DNA from: an uncultured Micrococcales bacterium
GTDB lineage: Bacteria > Actinomycetota > Actinomycetes > Actinomycetales > Microbacteriaceae
Reading direction: 5' to 3'
DNA length: 64,000 nt
NCBI GenBank assembly: GCA_903909605.1
Contig: CAIVWH010000015.1
Location: 1-64,000 of the forward strand
Made by a program: the position numbers and the translations under genes. Shown here one piece after another: positions 50,799 through 60,784 of the stretch. Every line of letters starts with the position of its first letter. The stretch's first letter is position 1. A model generated the notes under the pieces. That model saw nothing but the letters and a program-made list of their open reading frames with translations. It searched no databases and was not told the origin of the DNA.

Positions 50799-51456
50799 TT
50801 TCGAAACCGAACTCTTTGGCTCCGGTGCCAAGTTCGTTCTTGGCATCGATGAGGTTGGCCGAGGCGCAATCGCCGGCCCGGTCGCCGTTGGAGTCGCTCT
50901 AATCACCAGATCACAGTTGTCCGAACCTGCCTGGCCGGCCGAGCTGCGCGACTCCAAATTGCTTACCGAACCCAGCCGCGAAAGACTTTTCGAGCCGACC
51001 GGCCAGTGGGTGAGCGCCTGGGCAATCGGCATGGCCTCGGCTGCCGAAATTGACGAGCATGGAATTGTCTGGAGCCTGGCTACCGCTGCCGCTCGCGCAT
51101 TGAACCAGCTGGTTGGCAAGTTCGATCCGCGTGAGACCGTGGCAATCCTTGACGGCTCGCACAACTGGCTCAACGAGATGCCCTTCAATGTGGTGGTTCG
51201 CCCGAAAGCAGACCGCGACTGCGTGAGCGTTGCTGCCGCATCCGTGCTGGGGAAGGTGACCCGAGACAGATTGATGGTCGAGCTTGCTGCCGAGCATCCC
51301 GGTTTTGGGCTCGAGGGACACAAGGGCTATGCCAGTGCCGCCCACATGGATGCCGTGCGCGCTCTTGGCCCGAGTGCCTTGCACCGCATTACCTGGTTGG
51401 GCCGCATTCTCGCCGTCGAGGCTTCGCCGGAATCTGATGTCGAAGGTGAAGCGTAA
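50770..51456 (+). CDS. rnhB: Ribonuclease HII
   Basis: Removes RNA from RNA-DNA hybrids and misincorporated ribonucleotides, 228 residues. GIDEVGRGAIAGPV near residue 21 provides the first Asp-Glu pair. Asp in ILDGSHNWL and in KADRDCVSVAAASVLGKVTRD complete the DEDD centre. ATG 50770 gives the family-sized protein and lies inside the lepB gene. Confidence 0.94.
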   Translation: MSSKTYPSLSFETELFGSGAKFVLGIDEVGRGAIAGPVAVGVALITRSQLSEPAWPAELRDSKLLTEPSRERLFEPTGQWVSAWAIGMASAAEIDEHGIVWSLATAAARALNQLVGKFDPRETVAILDGSHNWLNEMPFNVVVRPKADRDCVSVAAASVLGKVTRDRLMVELAAEHPGFGLEGHKGYASAAHMDAVRALGPSALHRITWLGRILAVEASPESDVEGEA

Positions 51457-51465
51457 AATCAAACC

Positions 51466-51789
51466 ATGGATGAGAACGAAATCGACGACTACGACCGCGA
51501 GGCCGAGTTAGCTCTATACAAGGAGTACAAAGCCGTCGTTGGCACGTTCAAGTACGTCATCGAAACCGAACGTCGCTTCTATCTCGCAAACGATGTCGAT
51601 CTCAAGCGCATCGATACCCCAACTGATTTTTACTTCGAACTAACCATGAGCGACGTCTGGGTGTGGGACATCTATCGCACCGACCGTTTTGTTAAGTCGG
51701 TTCGTGTACTCACCTTCAAAGATGTCAACGTCGAAGAGATTACCGGCAAGGCGTACGAGCTGCCAAAGGAGCTCGCTGTAGGCGAGTAG
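51466..51789 (+). CDS. DUF2469 family protein
   Basis: 107 residues, beginning MDENEIDDYDREAELALYKE and rich in Tyr, Phe and acidic residues, as in the actinobacterial DUF2469 family. Function unknown. Its place between rnhB and yraN is conserved across actinobacteria. The 120-base stretch after it (51790-51909) shows no gene. Confidence 0.92.
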   Translation: MDENEIDDYDREAELALYKEYKAVVGTFKYVIETERRFYLANDVDLKRIDTPTDFYFELTMSDVWVWDIYRTDRFVKSVRVLTFKDVNVEEITGKAYELPKELAVGE

Positions 51790-51909
51790 TTCTTCTCTGT
51801 GGGTCGATTCGGCCCGCTGGCAGTTTCGCACAGGCCTTAGCCTTGCCCGCTTTTACACACATTTTCAAAATGACAACTTCCGCAATCTTGCTTTGGTGAT
51901 GCTTGCCTG

Positions 51910-52263
51910 GTGAATCAAAACCAGAACATCGGCCGATATGGCGAAGATCGCGCCGTCGAGTTTCTCAAGCGTTTGGGTTATGGCCTGGTTGAGCGAAATT
52001 GGCGCGGCCCGAGCGGCGAAATCGACATAGTTGCCAAGGATGGCGATTGCCTCGTTTTCGCCGAGGTCAAAACCAGGACTCGCCTGGGCTTTGGGCATCC
52101 CTTCGAGGCGATCACAGAAGACAAAATTAGGCGCATGCGCGCGCTGGCGTCTCAGTGGTGCCAGGCTCACAACCTCGGGGTCGCCCTGGTGCGGCTCGAC
52201 GCAATTAGCGTGCTTGTGCGTGACGGCCGAGTGACCATCGAACACCTAAAGCAGGTGTTCTAG
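51910..52263 (+). CDS. YraN/UPF0102 family nuclease-fold protein
   Basis: 117 residues with a restriction-endonuclease-like core: GRYGEDRAVEFLKRLGY, NWRGPSGEIDIVAKDGDCLVFAEVKTR, where the E-x-D...E-V-K pattern is the presumed metal site. The role is unclear, possibly linked to DNA processing given the comM-dprA neighbours. The start is GTG 51910. The stop is coupled to comM (TAGTG). Confidence 0.9.
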   Translation: MNQNQNIGRYGEDRAVEFLKRLGYGLVERNWRGPSGEIDIVAKDGDCLVFAEVKTRTRLGFGHPFEAITEDKIRRMRALASQWCQAHNLGVALVRLDAISVLVRDGRVTIEHLKQVF

Positions 52264-53822
52264 TGCCACTGGCTAAGAGCTATGCCATCAGCCTGATTGG
52301 TCTGAACGGATCGTTAGTTGAGGTCGAGGCCGACATTTCAAGCAATCTGCCAGGTTTTGTCATAGTTGGCCTGCCTGATGCCTCGCTTTCGGAGGCTACT
52401 GCCCGCGTTCGTGCCGCTACCGTGAACAGTTCGCTTCCGCTTCCAAATCGCAAGTTGACCGTAAACCTTTCGCCCGCGGCCATTCCGAAGTTCGGCTCAA
52501 GCTTCGACTTGGCCATTGCGATTGCAGCACTGCGAGCGGCCGGCACAATCAAGAACCAGGAGAGGTTTTTGTATGTCGGAGAACTTGGTCTGGACGGCAG
52601 CGTTAGACCGGTTCGAGGCGTCTTGCCATCCGTGCTTTCTGCAACGCACCTCGGTTTCGAAAAGGTCATGGTGCCACAGGCGAACTTTGCGGAGGCGTCT
52701 TTGGTCGGCGATATCGAAGTTGTCGGAGTCGATTCGTTGAGCGAAGCAGTGGCTCGTTTGGCAGCTGGCAGTAGTCAGCGTCGCATTCAGGTGCAACCCT
52801 CGCACACCTTGACTGATTCTGCGGGTGAGAGTCAAGAATCGTCGCTCGCCAAAGATGTTGCAGACATTTACGGACAACCATTCGCGATAGAAGCGCTCAA
52901 GATTGCGGCTGCAGGTGGGCACCATATGCTCATGATTGGCTCGCCGGGGGTCGGCAAGACAATGATGGCCGAGCGATTGCCTGGCCTGTTGCCCGATCTG
53001 GCAATCGAGTGCGCGCTCGAAACCACCGCATTGCATTCGATTTCCGCCTCTCGAAATCGAATCGGCAGCCAACTCGTGGTCAGGCCGCCATTCGAGGCGC
53101 CGCACCACTCGGCCAGTTCTGCGGCCATGATCGGTGGTGGCAAAGGGGTACCCACTCCCGGGTTGGTTTCGCTTGCCCACAACGGCGTTCTGTTTCTCGA
53201 TGAAGCCCCTGAGTTTCAGCTGCCTGCGCTCGAATCGCTGAGGCAAGCCATCGAAAGTGGTGAAGTCACGATTGCCAGGTCGGCCGGTATAGCAAGGTTT
53301 CCCGCTCGATTCCAGTTGGTGTTGGCAGCCAACCCGTGCCCCTGCGGTTTTGCTATGTCAAAGAAGGCGAGCTGTCGTTGCACGCCCATGGCTAGACAGC
53401 GTTACCTTACGCGACTGTCTGGCCCGCTTCTGGATCGAATCGACATTCGGTTGCGCATCACCGAGGTGAACTCGGCTCAGGTAGAGCTCGATCGCAAGAA
53501 CCCGAACCGGGCAGACAGCGCACGGCTTCGGGCGCAGATTGCCAGAGCCCGCGAGGCTGGGGCCGCACGCAATCGTATTTTCGGTTTTGAGCTCAACGCC
53601 CAGGCTCCAACATCAGCGCTTCGTGCCATTTACGCCGACAAAGTGGCGCTGACGGCCACGCTTGATCGGGCGCTCAGAGCAGGCCAGATCAATCTGCGCG
53701 GATACGACCGTTGCCTGCGTGTAGCGCTAACCATTGCAGACCTTGCTGGGCGCGAGGTCGAGGCCAGCGACATCGCCCAGGCGATGATCTTGCGCGGAGA
53801 GGACCAATTAGGAGCAGCGTGA
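52263..53822 (+). CDS. comM: YifB/ComM family magnesium-chelatase-like ATPase
   Basis: AAA+ ATPase of 519 residues; ComM is a branch-migration helicase that assists uptake-dependent recombination in naturally competent bacteria. An N-terminal Lon-like domain (ISLIGLNGSLVEVEADIS) is followed by the Mg-chelatase domain with GSPGVGKTMMAERLPG and LFLDEAPEF, and the Cys cluster CPCGF...CRC. The start is GTG 52263. The stop overlaps the dprA start (GTGA). Confidence 0.93.
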   Translation: MPLAKSYAISLIGLNGSLVEVEADISSNLPGFVIVGLPDASLSEATARVRAATVNSSLPLPNRKLTVNLSPAAIPKFGSSFDLAIAIAALRAAGTIKNQERFLYVGELGLDGSVRPVRGVLPSVLSATHLGFEKVMVPQANFAEASLVGDIEVVGVDSLSEAVARLAAGSSQRRIQVQPSHTLTDSAGESQESSLAKDVADIYGQPFAIEALKIAAAGGHHMLMIGSPGVGKTMMAERLPGLLPDLAIECALETTALHSISASRNRIGSQLVVRPPFEAPHHSASSAAMIGGGKGVPTPGLVSLAHNGVLFLDEAPEFQLPALESLRQAIESGEVTIARSAGIARFPARFQLVLAANPCPCGFAMSKKASCRCTPMARQRYLTRLSGPLLDRIDIRLRITEVNSAQVELDRKNPNRADSARLRAQIARAREAGAARNRIFGFELNAQAPTSALRAIYADKVALTATLDRALRAGQINLRGYDRCLRVALTIADLAGREVEASDIAQAMILRGEDQLGAA

Positions 53823-55045
53823 GAAAAATCATGAAACTTAGCCCCGGGCAAATCGCCAAGGCACTGGGTGGTGTCGTCGAGCAGAGCGTTCTTGACGACG
53901 AGGCGCAGGCTGCAGGTGTGCTTGCTCGAGCAACCTTCTCAGTGCTCACCGAACCGGGCGATCGCTTTGCTGGCTGGTTGCTTGCAAGATACCCGGCGGT
54001 CGAGGTGGTTGAGACACTGCAATCTGATTTCGATTTCCGCGCCTTGCTTGACGGTTCGGCTCGCGATCAATTGAGCCAGCTCTTCGGCGACACCGCCTCG
54101 CTATTTGCTGCGGCTCGCGAACGTTGGCAGCCGAGGCTCTCATTTTCTGCCGTAGAGAAGGCGCTCGAGGCCGCGCGCAGATTAGGCGCGCAGTTGATTG
54201 TTCCAACGCATAGTCACTGGCCTGCTTCAATTTCACTGCTTGGCGAAGGCGCGCCGCACTGTCTTTGGGTGCGCGGCGACACCAGAGTGTTGCCACTGGT
54301 TGCAAGGGCACTGGCTCTAGTGGGGTCACGTTTGGCAACCAGCTATGGCGAAATGGCTACCACAGAGCTGGTCTCAGTTGCCGTGGAGAAATCGTTAGCG
54401 ATTGTCTCCGGTGGTGCATACGGAATCGATGCCATCGCCCACAGGGCAACTCTGGCACTGGATGGCTTCACCGTCGCGGTATTGGCTGGCGGTATCGACA
54501 GGCTTTACCCCGCTGGCAATCTTGAATTGCTCAACAAAATTGGCGAGCAAAACATTTTGCTGACCGAGCAGCCACCTGGGGCAAGCCCGACAAAGTGGAG
54601 GTTCTTGCAGCGCAATCGTTTGATCGCAGCACTGGGCTCGGCAACGGTCGTAGTCGAAGCAGGTGCTCGATCCGGTGCGCTGAGCACTGCAAACCACGCA
54701 ATTCAAATTGGTCGCCCAGTAGGTGCAATTCCCGGCCGCTTTGACTCGCCCCAATCCGCAGGTTGCCACGAGTTGATTCGTCGCGCACACGCCACCCTAA
54801 TTGCCACTCCAGAGCAGGCCATCGACCTTGCCCTTGGCAGCGAATCTGAGGCCTTAAGCCCTTTCGAAGATTCGCTCGGCGCCATTGAGACGCGCCTGCT
54901 TGACGCCTTGGGCAGTCGAGCTTTGACGATTGAAAACATTGCCTTCAAGGCCGGCCTTACCTCGGCCGAACTGTCTATCGGACTAGGCAATCTTGAACTC
55001 CGCGGTTTGATTCGCAGGCGCGGCGCTGGGTGGGTCAAGGCCTAA
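53819..55045 (+). CDS. dprA: DNA-processing protein DprA
   Basis: Loads RecA on incoming single-stranded DNA; 408 residues from GTG 53819. The N-terminal part is divergent. The Rossmann-like core carries IVSGGAYGIDAIAHRATL, VAVLAGGIDRLYPAGN, LTEQPPGASP, RNRLIAALGSATVVVEA and GRPVGAIPGRFDSPQSAGCH. A C-terminal winged-helix region ends ELRGLIRRRGAGWVK. Joined to comM by a 4-base overlap. An in-frame ATG at 53831 is an alternative start. Confidence 0.94.
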   Translation: MRKIMKLSPGQIAKALGGVVEQSVLDDEAQAAGVLARATFSVLTEPGDRFAGWLLARYPAVEVVETLQSDFDFRALLDGSARDQLSQLFGDTASLFAAARERWQPRLSFSAVEKALEAARRLGAQLIVPTHSHWPASISLLGEGAPHCLWVRGDTRVLPLVARALALVGSRLATSYGEMATTELVSVAVEKSLAIVSGGAYGIDAIAHRATLALDGFTVAVLAGGIDRLYPAGNLELLNKIGEQNILLTEQPPGASPTKWRFLQRNRLIAALGSATVVVEAGARSGALSTANHAIQIGRPVGAIPGRFDSPQSAGCHELIRRAHATLIATPEQAIDLALGSESEALSPFEDSLGAIETRLLDALGSRALTIENIAFKAGLTSAELSIGLGNLELRGLIRRRGAGWVKA

Positions 55046-55074
55046 AAGTTCTCGGCTCAAACTAGCCTGAGTGT

Positions 55075-55983
55075 ATGAACCAAAGGCTGCTCGACCTGGC
55101 AAACCAATTTGCCGAGTATCTGCGGGCTGCGCGGGGCTATTCGCCAAACACGATCAAGGGCTACTCGACCGATATCGAAGGCCTGATTGCCTTTTGTGCG
55201 AAGCAAGAAATCGTCACTTTGGAGCAACTGAGCATCGACCAGATTCGAGACTGGCTCTATGAAATCGATCAGCGGGGACTGGCCAAGTCGACGATGGCGC
55301 GCAAGAGCGCGGCTATCCGCTCGTTCACCGGCTGGATGCAGAAGGTCGAGATTACTGAGAATGACATTGCCGGACGCCTAAAGTCACCGAAATCAGGTCG
55401 CACATTGCCAAAGGTTGTGTCGCGCGATTCGCTGAACGACATCTTTGCAAAATTGTCAGAGCAGGCAACGGCTGAGAACCCAAACGGCATCAGAAATCTT
55501 CTTTCAATAGAAGTTCTTTATGCAACCGGATGTCGAGTCAGCGAATTGGTTGGCCTGAATCTTGAAGACGTCGATTTTTCTCGAAATATCTTGCGGGTGA
55601 TGGGTAAAGGCTCAAAACAGCGAATGGTCCCCTTTGGTCTTCCAGCCAGACAAGCACTAGACAGCTGGTTGCAAGTCGGCAGATCGCAACTCGTTGGCGA
55701 AAACTCGGGACAGGCGCTTCTGATTAATTCTCGGGGTGCGCGTCTTGGCGTGCGACAGGTTTATGCACTGGTTGCAGATCTTTTGAAGGATACCCCTACC
55801 GGCGCTGCTGGTCCACACACTCTTCGCCACTCGGCGGCAACACATCTGCTCGATGGTGGGGCAGATCTTCGCGCGGTCCAGGAGCTTCTAGGTCACGCGA
55901 GTCTCGGTACCACTCAGATTTATACGCACGTCTCGGTTGAGCGACTCAAAGCCGGTTATGCAAAGGCGCACCCGCGAGCTTAG
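55075..55983 (+). CDS. xerC: Tyrosine recombinase XerC
   Basis: Chromosome-dimer resolvase, 302 residues. An N-terminal SAM-like core-binding domain (YLRAARGYSPNTIKGYSTDI) precedes the catalytic domain with Arg in ATGCRVSELVG, HTLRHSAATHLLDGG, then the final His and Tyr in LGHASLGTTQIYTHV. All catalytic residues are present. XerC rather than XerD is inferred from its place in the comM-dprA-xerC block. Its stop overlaps that of the convergent M23 gene. Confidence 0.92.
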   Translation: MNQRLLDLANQFAEYLRAARGYSPNTIKGYSTDIEGLIAFCAKQEIVTLEQLSIDQIRDWLYEIDQRGLAKSTMARKSAAIRSFTGWMQKVEITENDIAGRLKSPKSGRTLPKVVSRDSLNDIFAKLSEQATAENPNGIRNLLSIEVLYATGCRVSELVGLNLEDVDFSRNILRVMGKGSKQRMVPFGLPARQALDSWLQVGRSQLVGENSGQALLINSRGARLGVRQVYALVADLLKDTPTGAAGPHTLRHSAATHLLDGGADLRAVQELLGHASLGTTQIYTHVSVERLKAGYAKAHPRA

Positions 55984-56513
55984 AAAGTCATGCCCGTTCG
56001 TGGCAGAAGCACGGATGACTCAAGTTCACCGGTTCTAGTCAGGGGCGAGAGATACCCGGCCGCGGTTCTCAGCGAGTAATGGAGGCATCGTGCCATTGCG
56101 CAGTGTTGCAAATAACTCGCGTCTGCATCGCAGACGGTGGCAACTGGTTGGCCCAGCTTTACCCAGCTGCCGGCTTGAAGGTCGGTGCAAACGGGTTCGA
56201 ACTCGATCAACTCACCATTGCCCGTTCGCAGACTCAGCACCTGACGATTCACGACCTTTCCGGCAAACCAAACCTGGGCAGCAGTTGGAGCAAAGATGGT
56301 CTGGCCAAGGTTGACTCGATAGTCGACTCCGCGGTGACCCGCAGAGTAATCACTGGTCGGCTGAAAGTACGGGTTCACCAGCGCAAGGGGAGCAGACAGC
56401 GGCGGCTGCCATTGGGTGGCCGCGTGTGCCACAGCGGGGTTGTGCCAAAGTGCGATGGCCAGGCTGAAGCCGAGGGCTAGCCCAATCAGTCGGAATCTCT
56501 TTATTTGCCTCAT
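55980..56513 (-). CDS. Secreted M23-family (LytM) peptidase-like protein
   Basis: 177 residues from ATG 56513, which leads straight into a signal peptide (MRQIKRFRLIGLALGFSLA). The LytM fold has the zinc motif GHRGVDYRV. The usual H-x-H motif reads C-L-H (ARCLHYSL), so the second His is kept and the first is replaced by Cys; I recall the same change in relatives encoded at this locus in other actinobacteria. It may bind rather than cut peptidoglycan, or be a partner for FtsEX-type control. Confidence 0.82.
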   Translation of the reverse strand: MRQIKRFRLIGLALGFSLAIALWHNPAVAHAATQWQPPLSAPLALVNPYFQPTSDYSAGHRGVDYRVNLGQTIFAPTAAQVWFAGKVVNRQVLSLRTGNGELIEFEPVCTDLQAGSWVKLGQPVATVCDADASYLQHCAMARCLHYSLRTAAGYLSPLTRTGELESSVLLPRTGMTF

Positions 56514-56881
56514 TTGCCAAGGTTGGTCTTGAGCGCCCCCATTTGGCAGGGAAACGATCAATCTGTGGATAACTTTCCGGACGAGCATCCCTGTTAAGGA
56601 GAAGGTCGCCAGCTGGGAGCTAAGTATGTCGACTCGAGGCTTGTGGCAATTGCCTGTGGCGCTGGCCCGAAGCCCGCTGTTATGCTTGCTGCTAGCGGCA
56701 TCCGCTAAAGAATCCTCTGTTGAGACCTTTCTTTTGCTGTGCCGACTTCGCGTGTTGACCAACATCCGTGTTCTTCAGTCACCAAGCAATTGGTGCGAAC
56801 TCGATGCGACACCAGGTGCGACTAACAACCGTTTGATCGCAATTAACTGAGGGGTGCGTTCGCGCGCCCAAAAGGAGAAAC
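56514..56881 (+). promoter_or_regulatory. Leader/promoter region of rpsB
   Basis: 368 bases without a convincing gene, divergent from the M23 gene. On the plus strand it holds two weak promoter candidates: TTGGCA (56542-56547) with TGGATA 17 bases later, and TATGCT near 56682. A small hairpin GGTGCG/CGCGCC with TTCG loop (about 56853-56867) stands directly before the AAAAGGAG ribosome-binding site. It probably includes a long 5' untranslated region controlling S2/EF-Ts synthesis. Confidence 0.45.
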
Positions 56882-57691
56882 ATGGCAGTCGTAACTGTCC
56901 GCCAGCTGCTCGATGCAGGTGTCCACTTTGGTCACCAGACTCGCCGCTGGAACCCGAAAATGCGTCGCTTCATCTTGACCGACCGTTCAGGCATCTACAT
57001 CATCGACCTGCAGAAGTCGCTTAGCCACATTGACAAGGCCTATGACTTCGTCAAGGAGACCGTTGCACACGGTGGCTCGATTTTGTTCGTGGGAACCAAG
57101 AAGCAGGCTCAGGAAGCAATCGCTTCTGAAGCAATGCGCGTCGGTCAGCCATACATCAACCAGCGTTGGTTGGGTGGCTTGCTCACCAACTTCGGCACCA
57201 TCCAGAAGCGTCTTGCACGCCTGAAGGAACTCGAAGTCATGGACTTCTCTGGTGCCACCAAGACCGGTCTCACCAAGAAGGAACTCTTGATCCTTCGCCG
57301 CGAGAAGGACAAGCTTGAGAAGTCACTCGGCGGTATCCGCACTGTGACCAAGACCCCTTCGGCAATCTGGGTTGTAGACACCAACAAGGAGCACCTCGCG
57401 ATCACTGAAGCCAAGAAGCTTGGCATCCCAGTTATCGGTGTGCTCGACACCAACTGTGACCCAGACGAGGTCACCTACGGAATCCCTGGCAACGACGATG
57501 CAATCCGTTCGGTTCAGCTGCTTACTCGCGTCATCGCGGATGCAGTTGCCGAAGGTCTGATTGCACGCCACTCGAAGCCAGAAGAGGCAGCAGAGCCACT
57601 GGCTGAGTGGGAGCGCGAACTGCTAGAGCAGAGCGCAGCCCCAGCACCAGTTGCAGAAGCAGCCGCACCAGCAGCAGAAGAGGCTAACTAA
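56882..57691 (+). CDS. rpsB: 30S ribosomal protein S2
   Basis: 269 residues. Typical stretches are [30 protein letters not shown] and [12 protein letters not shown]. An Ala/Glu/Pro-rich tail (about 237-269) extends beyond the usual core. It starts 7 bases after AAAAGGAG and its stop overlaps the tsf start (TAATG). Confidence 0.97.
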   Translation: MAVVTVRQLLDAGVHFGHQTRRWNPKMRRFILTDRSGIYIIDLQKSLSHIDKAYDFVKETVAHGGSILFVGTKKQAQEAIASEAMRVGQPYINQRWLGGLLTNFGTIQKRLARLKELEVMDFSGATKTGLTKKELLILRREKDKLEKSLGGIRTVTKTPSAIWVVDTNKEHLAITEAKKLGIPVIGVLDTNCDPDEVTYGIPGNDDAIRSVQLLTRVIADAVAEGLIARHSKPEEAAEPLAEWERELLEQSAAPAPVAEAAAPAAEEAN

Positions 57692-58515
57692 TGTCATACA
57701 CCGCAGCAGACGTAAAGGCGCTCCGCGACAAGTCGGGCGCAGGAATGATGGACTGCAAGGCAGCCCTCGATGAGGCCGGCGGCGACGTCGACAAGGCTCT
57801 CGAGGTTCTTCGCCTGAAGGGTCTCAAGGGCGTTACCAAGCGCGAAGGTCGCACCACCACCAATGGTTTGGTTGTTGCCCGCGTTGCAGGTGGCACCGGT
57901 TACATGATTGAGCTCGCCTGCGAGACCGACTTCGTGGCTAAGGCCGACAAGTTCGTTGCACTGGCTGAGAACATCGCAGACGCTGTGGTTGCAGCTGGCG
58001 CAAAGACCGTTGAGGCAGCACTTGGTGCGAGCGTAAACGGTAAGACCGTATCTGAGGCAATCACCGACGAAGCGGCAATCATGGGCGAGAAGGTTGAACT
58101 TCGCAAGCTCGTGGTTGTCGAGGGCGACAAGGTTGACGCTTACCTGCACCGCACCAGCAAGGACCTACCTCCACAGGTTGGCGTCTTGGTTGCCTACTCG
58201 GGCGCAGATGACGCAACTGCTCACGACGTAGCTGTTCACATCGCTGCCTATTCACCAACCGCGCTGAACCGCGACGAGATCGACGCAGAGGTTATTGCAA
58301 CCGAGCGTCGCATCGCCGAGGAGACCGCACGCAATGAAGGCAAGCCTGAGGCTGCACTCACCAAGATCGTTGAAGGTCGCCTTGTCGGTTACTTCAAGGA
58401 GAACGTGCTTCTCGACCAGGACTTCGCTAAGGACTCTAAGCAGACCGTTGGCAAGGTTCTCGAGAACGCCGGCGTCACCGTATCTGGCTTCGGCCGCATC
58501 CGCGTCGGCGCATAG
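57691..58515 (+). CDS. tsf: Elongation factor Ts
   Basis: Nucleotide-exchange factor for EF-Tu, 274 residues. The N-terminal UBA-like domain (ADVKALRDKSGAGMMDCKAAL) and the EF-Tu contact motif CETDFVAKADKF near residue 70 are clear. It is followed by a strong terminator, so rpsB-tsf forms its own unit. Confidence 0.97.
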   Translation: MSYTAADVKALRDKSGAGMMDCKAALDEAGGDVDKALEVLRLKGLKGVTKREGRTTTNGLVVARVAGGTGYMIELACETDFVAKADKFVALAENIADAVVAAGAKTVEAALGASVNGKTVSEAITDEAAIMGEKVELRKLVVVEGDKVDAYLHRTSKDLPPQVGVLVAYSGADDATAHDVAVHIAAYSPTALNRDEIDAEVIATERRIAEETARNEGKPEAALTKIVEGRLVGYFKENVLLDQDFAKDSKQTVGKVLENAGVTVSGFGRIRVGA

Positions 58516-58532
58516 TTCAAGAATCATCGAAC

Positions 58533-58562
58533 AGGGCTCGGTCAGTTGACCGGGCCCTTTTC
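58533..58562 (+). terminator. Terminator after tsf
   Basis: AGGGCTCGGTC (58533-58543) pairs with GACCGGGCCCT (58548-58558), followed by TTTTC. One G-U pair within the stem. Confidence 0.85.
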
Positions 58563-58610
58563 GCTATCCGCCTAGGATAGACAGAGGAAACCACCAGTCT
58601 GGGAGGGCAA

Positions 58611-59321
58611 ATGCCGGGTAAAAAGCGACGAGTTCTACTCAAACTTTCGGGCGAGGCATTTGGCGCAGGCAGTCTTGGTGTGAATCCAGATGTCGTTGCC
58701 GAGATGGCCGCTGAGATTGCAGAAGGCGCAAAAAGTGCTGAAGTGGCGATCGTTGTCGGTGGTGGCAATTTCTTCAGGGGTGCAGAGCTCTCGCAGCGCG
58801 GCATGGACCGCGGCCGCGCCGACTACATGGGCATGCTCGGCACCGTGATGAATGCACTCGCGCTCCAAGACTTCCTCGAGCAGGCCGGCGTTGACACTCG
58901 CGTGCAGAGTGCAATCACCATGGCGCAGGTCACTGAGCCCTACATTCCACTTCGCGCAATTCGTCACCTTGAAAAGGGTCGAGTTGTGATCTTCGGAGCC
59001 GGCGCAGGGCTTCCATACTTTTCCACGGACACCGTGGCAGCTCAGCGTGCGCTTGAGATTCACGCAGACGAGGTGCTTGTTGCCAAGAATGGCGTCGACG
59101 GCGTTTATTCGGCCGACCCGAAGAAAGACTCGAACGCCAAGAAACTTGAGACCCTCACTTACCAAGAGGCGCTCATCCAAGGGCTAAAGGTTGTCGACGC
59201 GACTGCATTCAGCCTCTGCATGGACAACAAGATGCCAATGCGCGTCTTCGGAATGCAGGGCAAGAGCAATGTCACCGACGCCATCAAGGGAAAGAAAATC
59301 GGCACTCTGGTGAGTGCCTAA
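58611..59321 (+). CDS. pyrH: UMP kinase
   Basis: Makes UDP from UMP, a hexameric amino-acid-kinase-fold enzyme of 236 residues. [13 protein letters not shown] at the start, [29 protein letters not shown], and the C-terminal [16 protein letters not shown] are diagnostic. First gene after the tsf terminator, followed by frr. Confidence 0.97.
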   Translation: MPGKKRRVLLKLSGEAFGAGSLGVNPDVVAEMAAEIAEGAKSAEVAIVVGGGNFFRGAELSQRGMDRGRADYMGMLGTVMNALALQDFLEQAGVDTRVQSAITMAQVTEPYIPLRAIRHLEKGRVVIFGAGAGLPYFSTDTVAAQRALEIHADEVLVAKNGVDGVYSADPKKDSNAKKLETLTYQEALIQGLKVVDATAFSLCMDNKMPMRVFGMQGKSNVTDAIKGKKIGTLVSA

Positions 59322-59330
59322 GGAAAGCAA

Positions 59331-59891
59331 ATGATCGCAGAAATTCTTGCCACCGCAAACGACAAAATGAACAAGGCCATCGAGTCGGCCAAAGAAGACT
59401 TCGGCACGATTCGTACCGGCCGCGCCAACCCTCAGTTGTTCCAGAAGGTGATGGTCGACTACTACGGCACGCCAACTCCGCTTGCGCAGCTCGGCCAGAT
59501 TGCCAACCCAGAGGCGCGAACCATCATCATCACGCCTTACGACAAGAGTGCGCTGAAGGCTATCGAGCAGGCGCTCCGCGAAATGCCAAACATGGATGCG
59601 AACCCTCAGAACGATGGCAACATGATTCGCATCACCCTCCCTGACCTGACCGAAGAGCGTCGCAAGGAATACGTGAAGCTGGCTAAGGCTAAGGCCGAGG
59701 ATGCTCGCGTAGCGGTTCGTAACATCCGCCGCAAAGGAAACGATGACCTTGCCGCCCTCAAGAAGGACGGCCTTGCCGGTGACGACGATCTTGCCCGCGC
59801 CGAGAAGGATCTGGACGCTGCAACTAAGACTCACGTCGATGCAATCGACGAAGCGCTCAAGCGCAAAGAAGCAGAGCTGCTCGAGGTTTAG
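59331..59891 (+). CDS. frr: Ribosome recycling factor
   Basis: 186 residues, the standard length. [29 protein letters not shown], and [17 protein letters not shown] are typical. It splits post-termination ribosomes with EF-G. cdsA begins on the next base after its stop. Confidence 0.97.
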   Translation: MIAEILATANDKMNKAIESAKEDFGTIRTGRANPQLFQKVMVDYYGTPTPLAQLGQIANPEARTIIITPYDKSALKAIEQALREMPNMDANPQNDGNMIRITLPDLTEERRKEYVKLAKAKAEDARVAVRNIRRKGNDDLAALKKDGLAGDDDLARAEKDLDAATKTHVDAIDEALKRKEAELLEV

Positions 59892-60749
59892 TTGAGCAAC
59901 CCCAAGCCCGAGGGGCGCAATTTCTCGCAGTCGATTACCGTCGGCCTGCTCATTGGCGGAGTTTTTCTCGCCACGATTTTGACCTTCAACGGTTTTCTAT
60001 TCATGGCTCTTGCGGCAGTTGCCTGTGCCGCTGGCGCGTGGGAACTTTCAACTGCTCTGCGCACCGCTGGATGGTACGTGCCCCGTGTGCCTGCGGTAGT
60101 CGGCTCGTTCTTGATCATGCCCGCCACCTATTTCTGGGGGCACAGGGCTCAGTGGCTAACCTCGCTTGCGATTACCGGAGCGCTTATTATTTGGCGCCTG
60201 GTCCACATCCTGTGGGAGCGCCGGGAGGCGCCAATTCAACGAGTGGTGCACACGCTTCGCGATTTTGCCGCTGCCGTCTTCGTGGTTGCCTATTTGCCGC
60301 TTACCTGCTCTTTCGCCGTGATGCTGCTTCGACGCCCTCATGATGGGCAGTGGTGGGTGCTAACTTTCGTGCTCACGGTTTCAATGGTTGACACCTTCGG
60401 ATATCTGGTTGGTCGCAAACTGGGGCGCCACAAGTTGGCGCCTGGGGTGAGCCCCAAGAAGACCATCGAAGGTTTGCTTGCGTCGATAGCCGCGGCTCTA
60501 GTGGCAGCGATTGCCTCGGCTGTCTTTTGGCTGCACATTGACTGGTGGTGGGGCATCGTGATTGCCGCTGCTATGACGCTGACAGCGGTGTTTGGCGACC
60601 TTGCCGAATCGATGATCAAGCGCGATCTAGGCGTCAAGGACATGAGTTCGATTTTGCCCGGCCATGGTGGAGTCATGGACCGGCTCGACTCAATTCTTCC
60701 TTCGGCCTTGGTTGCCTACGCAATCGCGACCGTATTCTTCCCGCTATAG
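59892..60749 (+). CDS. cdsA: Phosphatidate cytidylyltransferase
   Basis: Makes CDP-diacylglycerol, the precursor of phospholipids; membrane protein of 285 residues with about eight helices. The family signature is the C-terminal KRDLGVKDMSSILPGHGGVM followed by DRLDS. SPKKTIEG is also present. The start is TTG 59892, directly after frr. Confidence 0.94.
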   Translation: MSNPKPEGRNFSQSITVGLLIGGVFLATILTFNGFLFMALAAVACAAGAWELSTALRTAGWYVPRVPAVVGSFLIMPATYFWGHRAQWLTSLAITGALIIWRLVHILWERREAPIQRVVHTLRDFAAAVFVVAYLPLTCSFAVMLLRRPHDGQWWVLTFVLTVSMVDTFGYLVGRKLGRHKLAPGVSPKKTIEGLLASIAAALVAAIASAVFWLHIDWWWGIVIAAAMTLTAVFGDLAESMIKRDLGVKDMSSILPGHGGVMDRLDSILPSALVAYAIATVFFPL

Positions 60750-60784
60750 ACCGCAATCCAAGCCGCGCCTGAGAGAATAGCCGA

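Noticed and set aside
55980-56513. Loss of the first His of the H-x-H motif in the M23 protein as evidence of decay
   Set aside because: I recall the same C-L-H form in homologues at this locus in other actinobacteria, so it looks like a subfamily trait rather than a recent mutation. Mentioned only in the gene entry.
56626-56850. Possible 74-residue protein in the rpsB leader, with GGGAG before its ATG
   Set aside because: The composition is unlike its neighbours, it has no recognisable feature, and it covers the likely rpsB promoter and leader.
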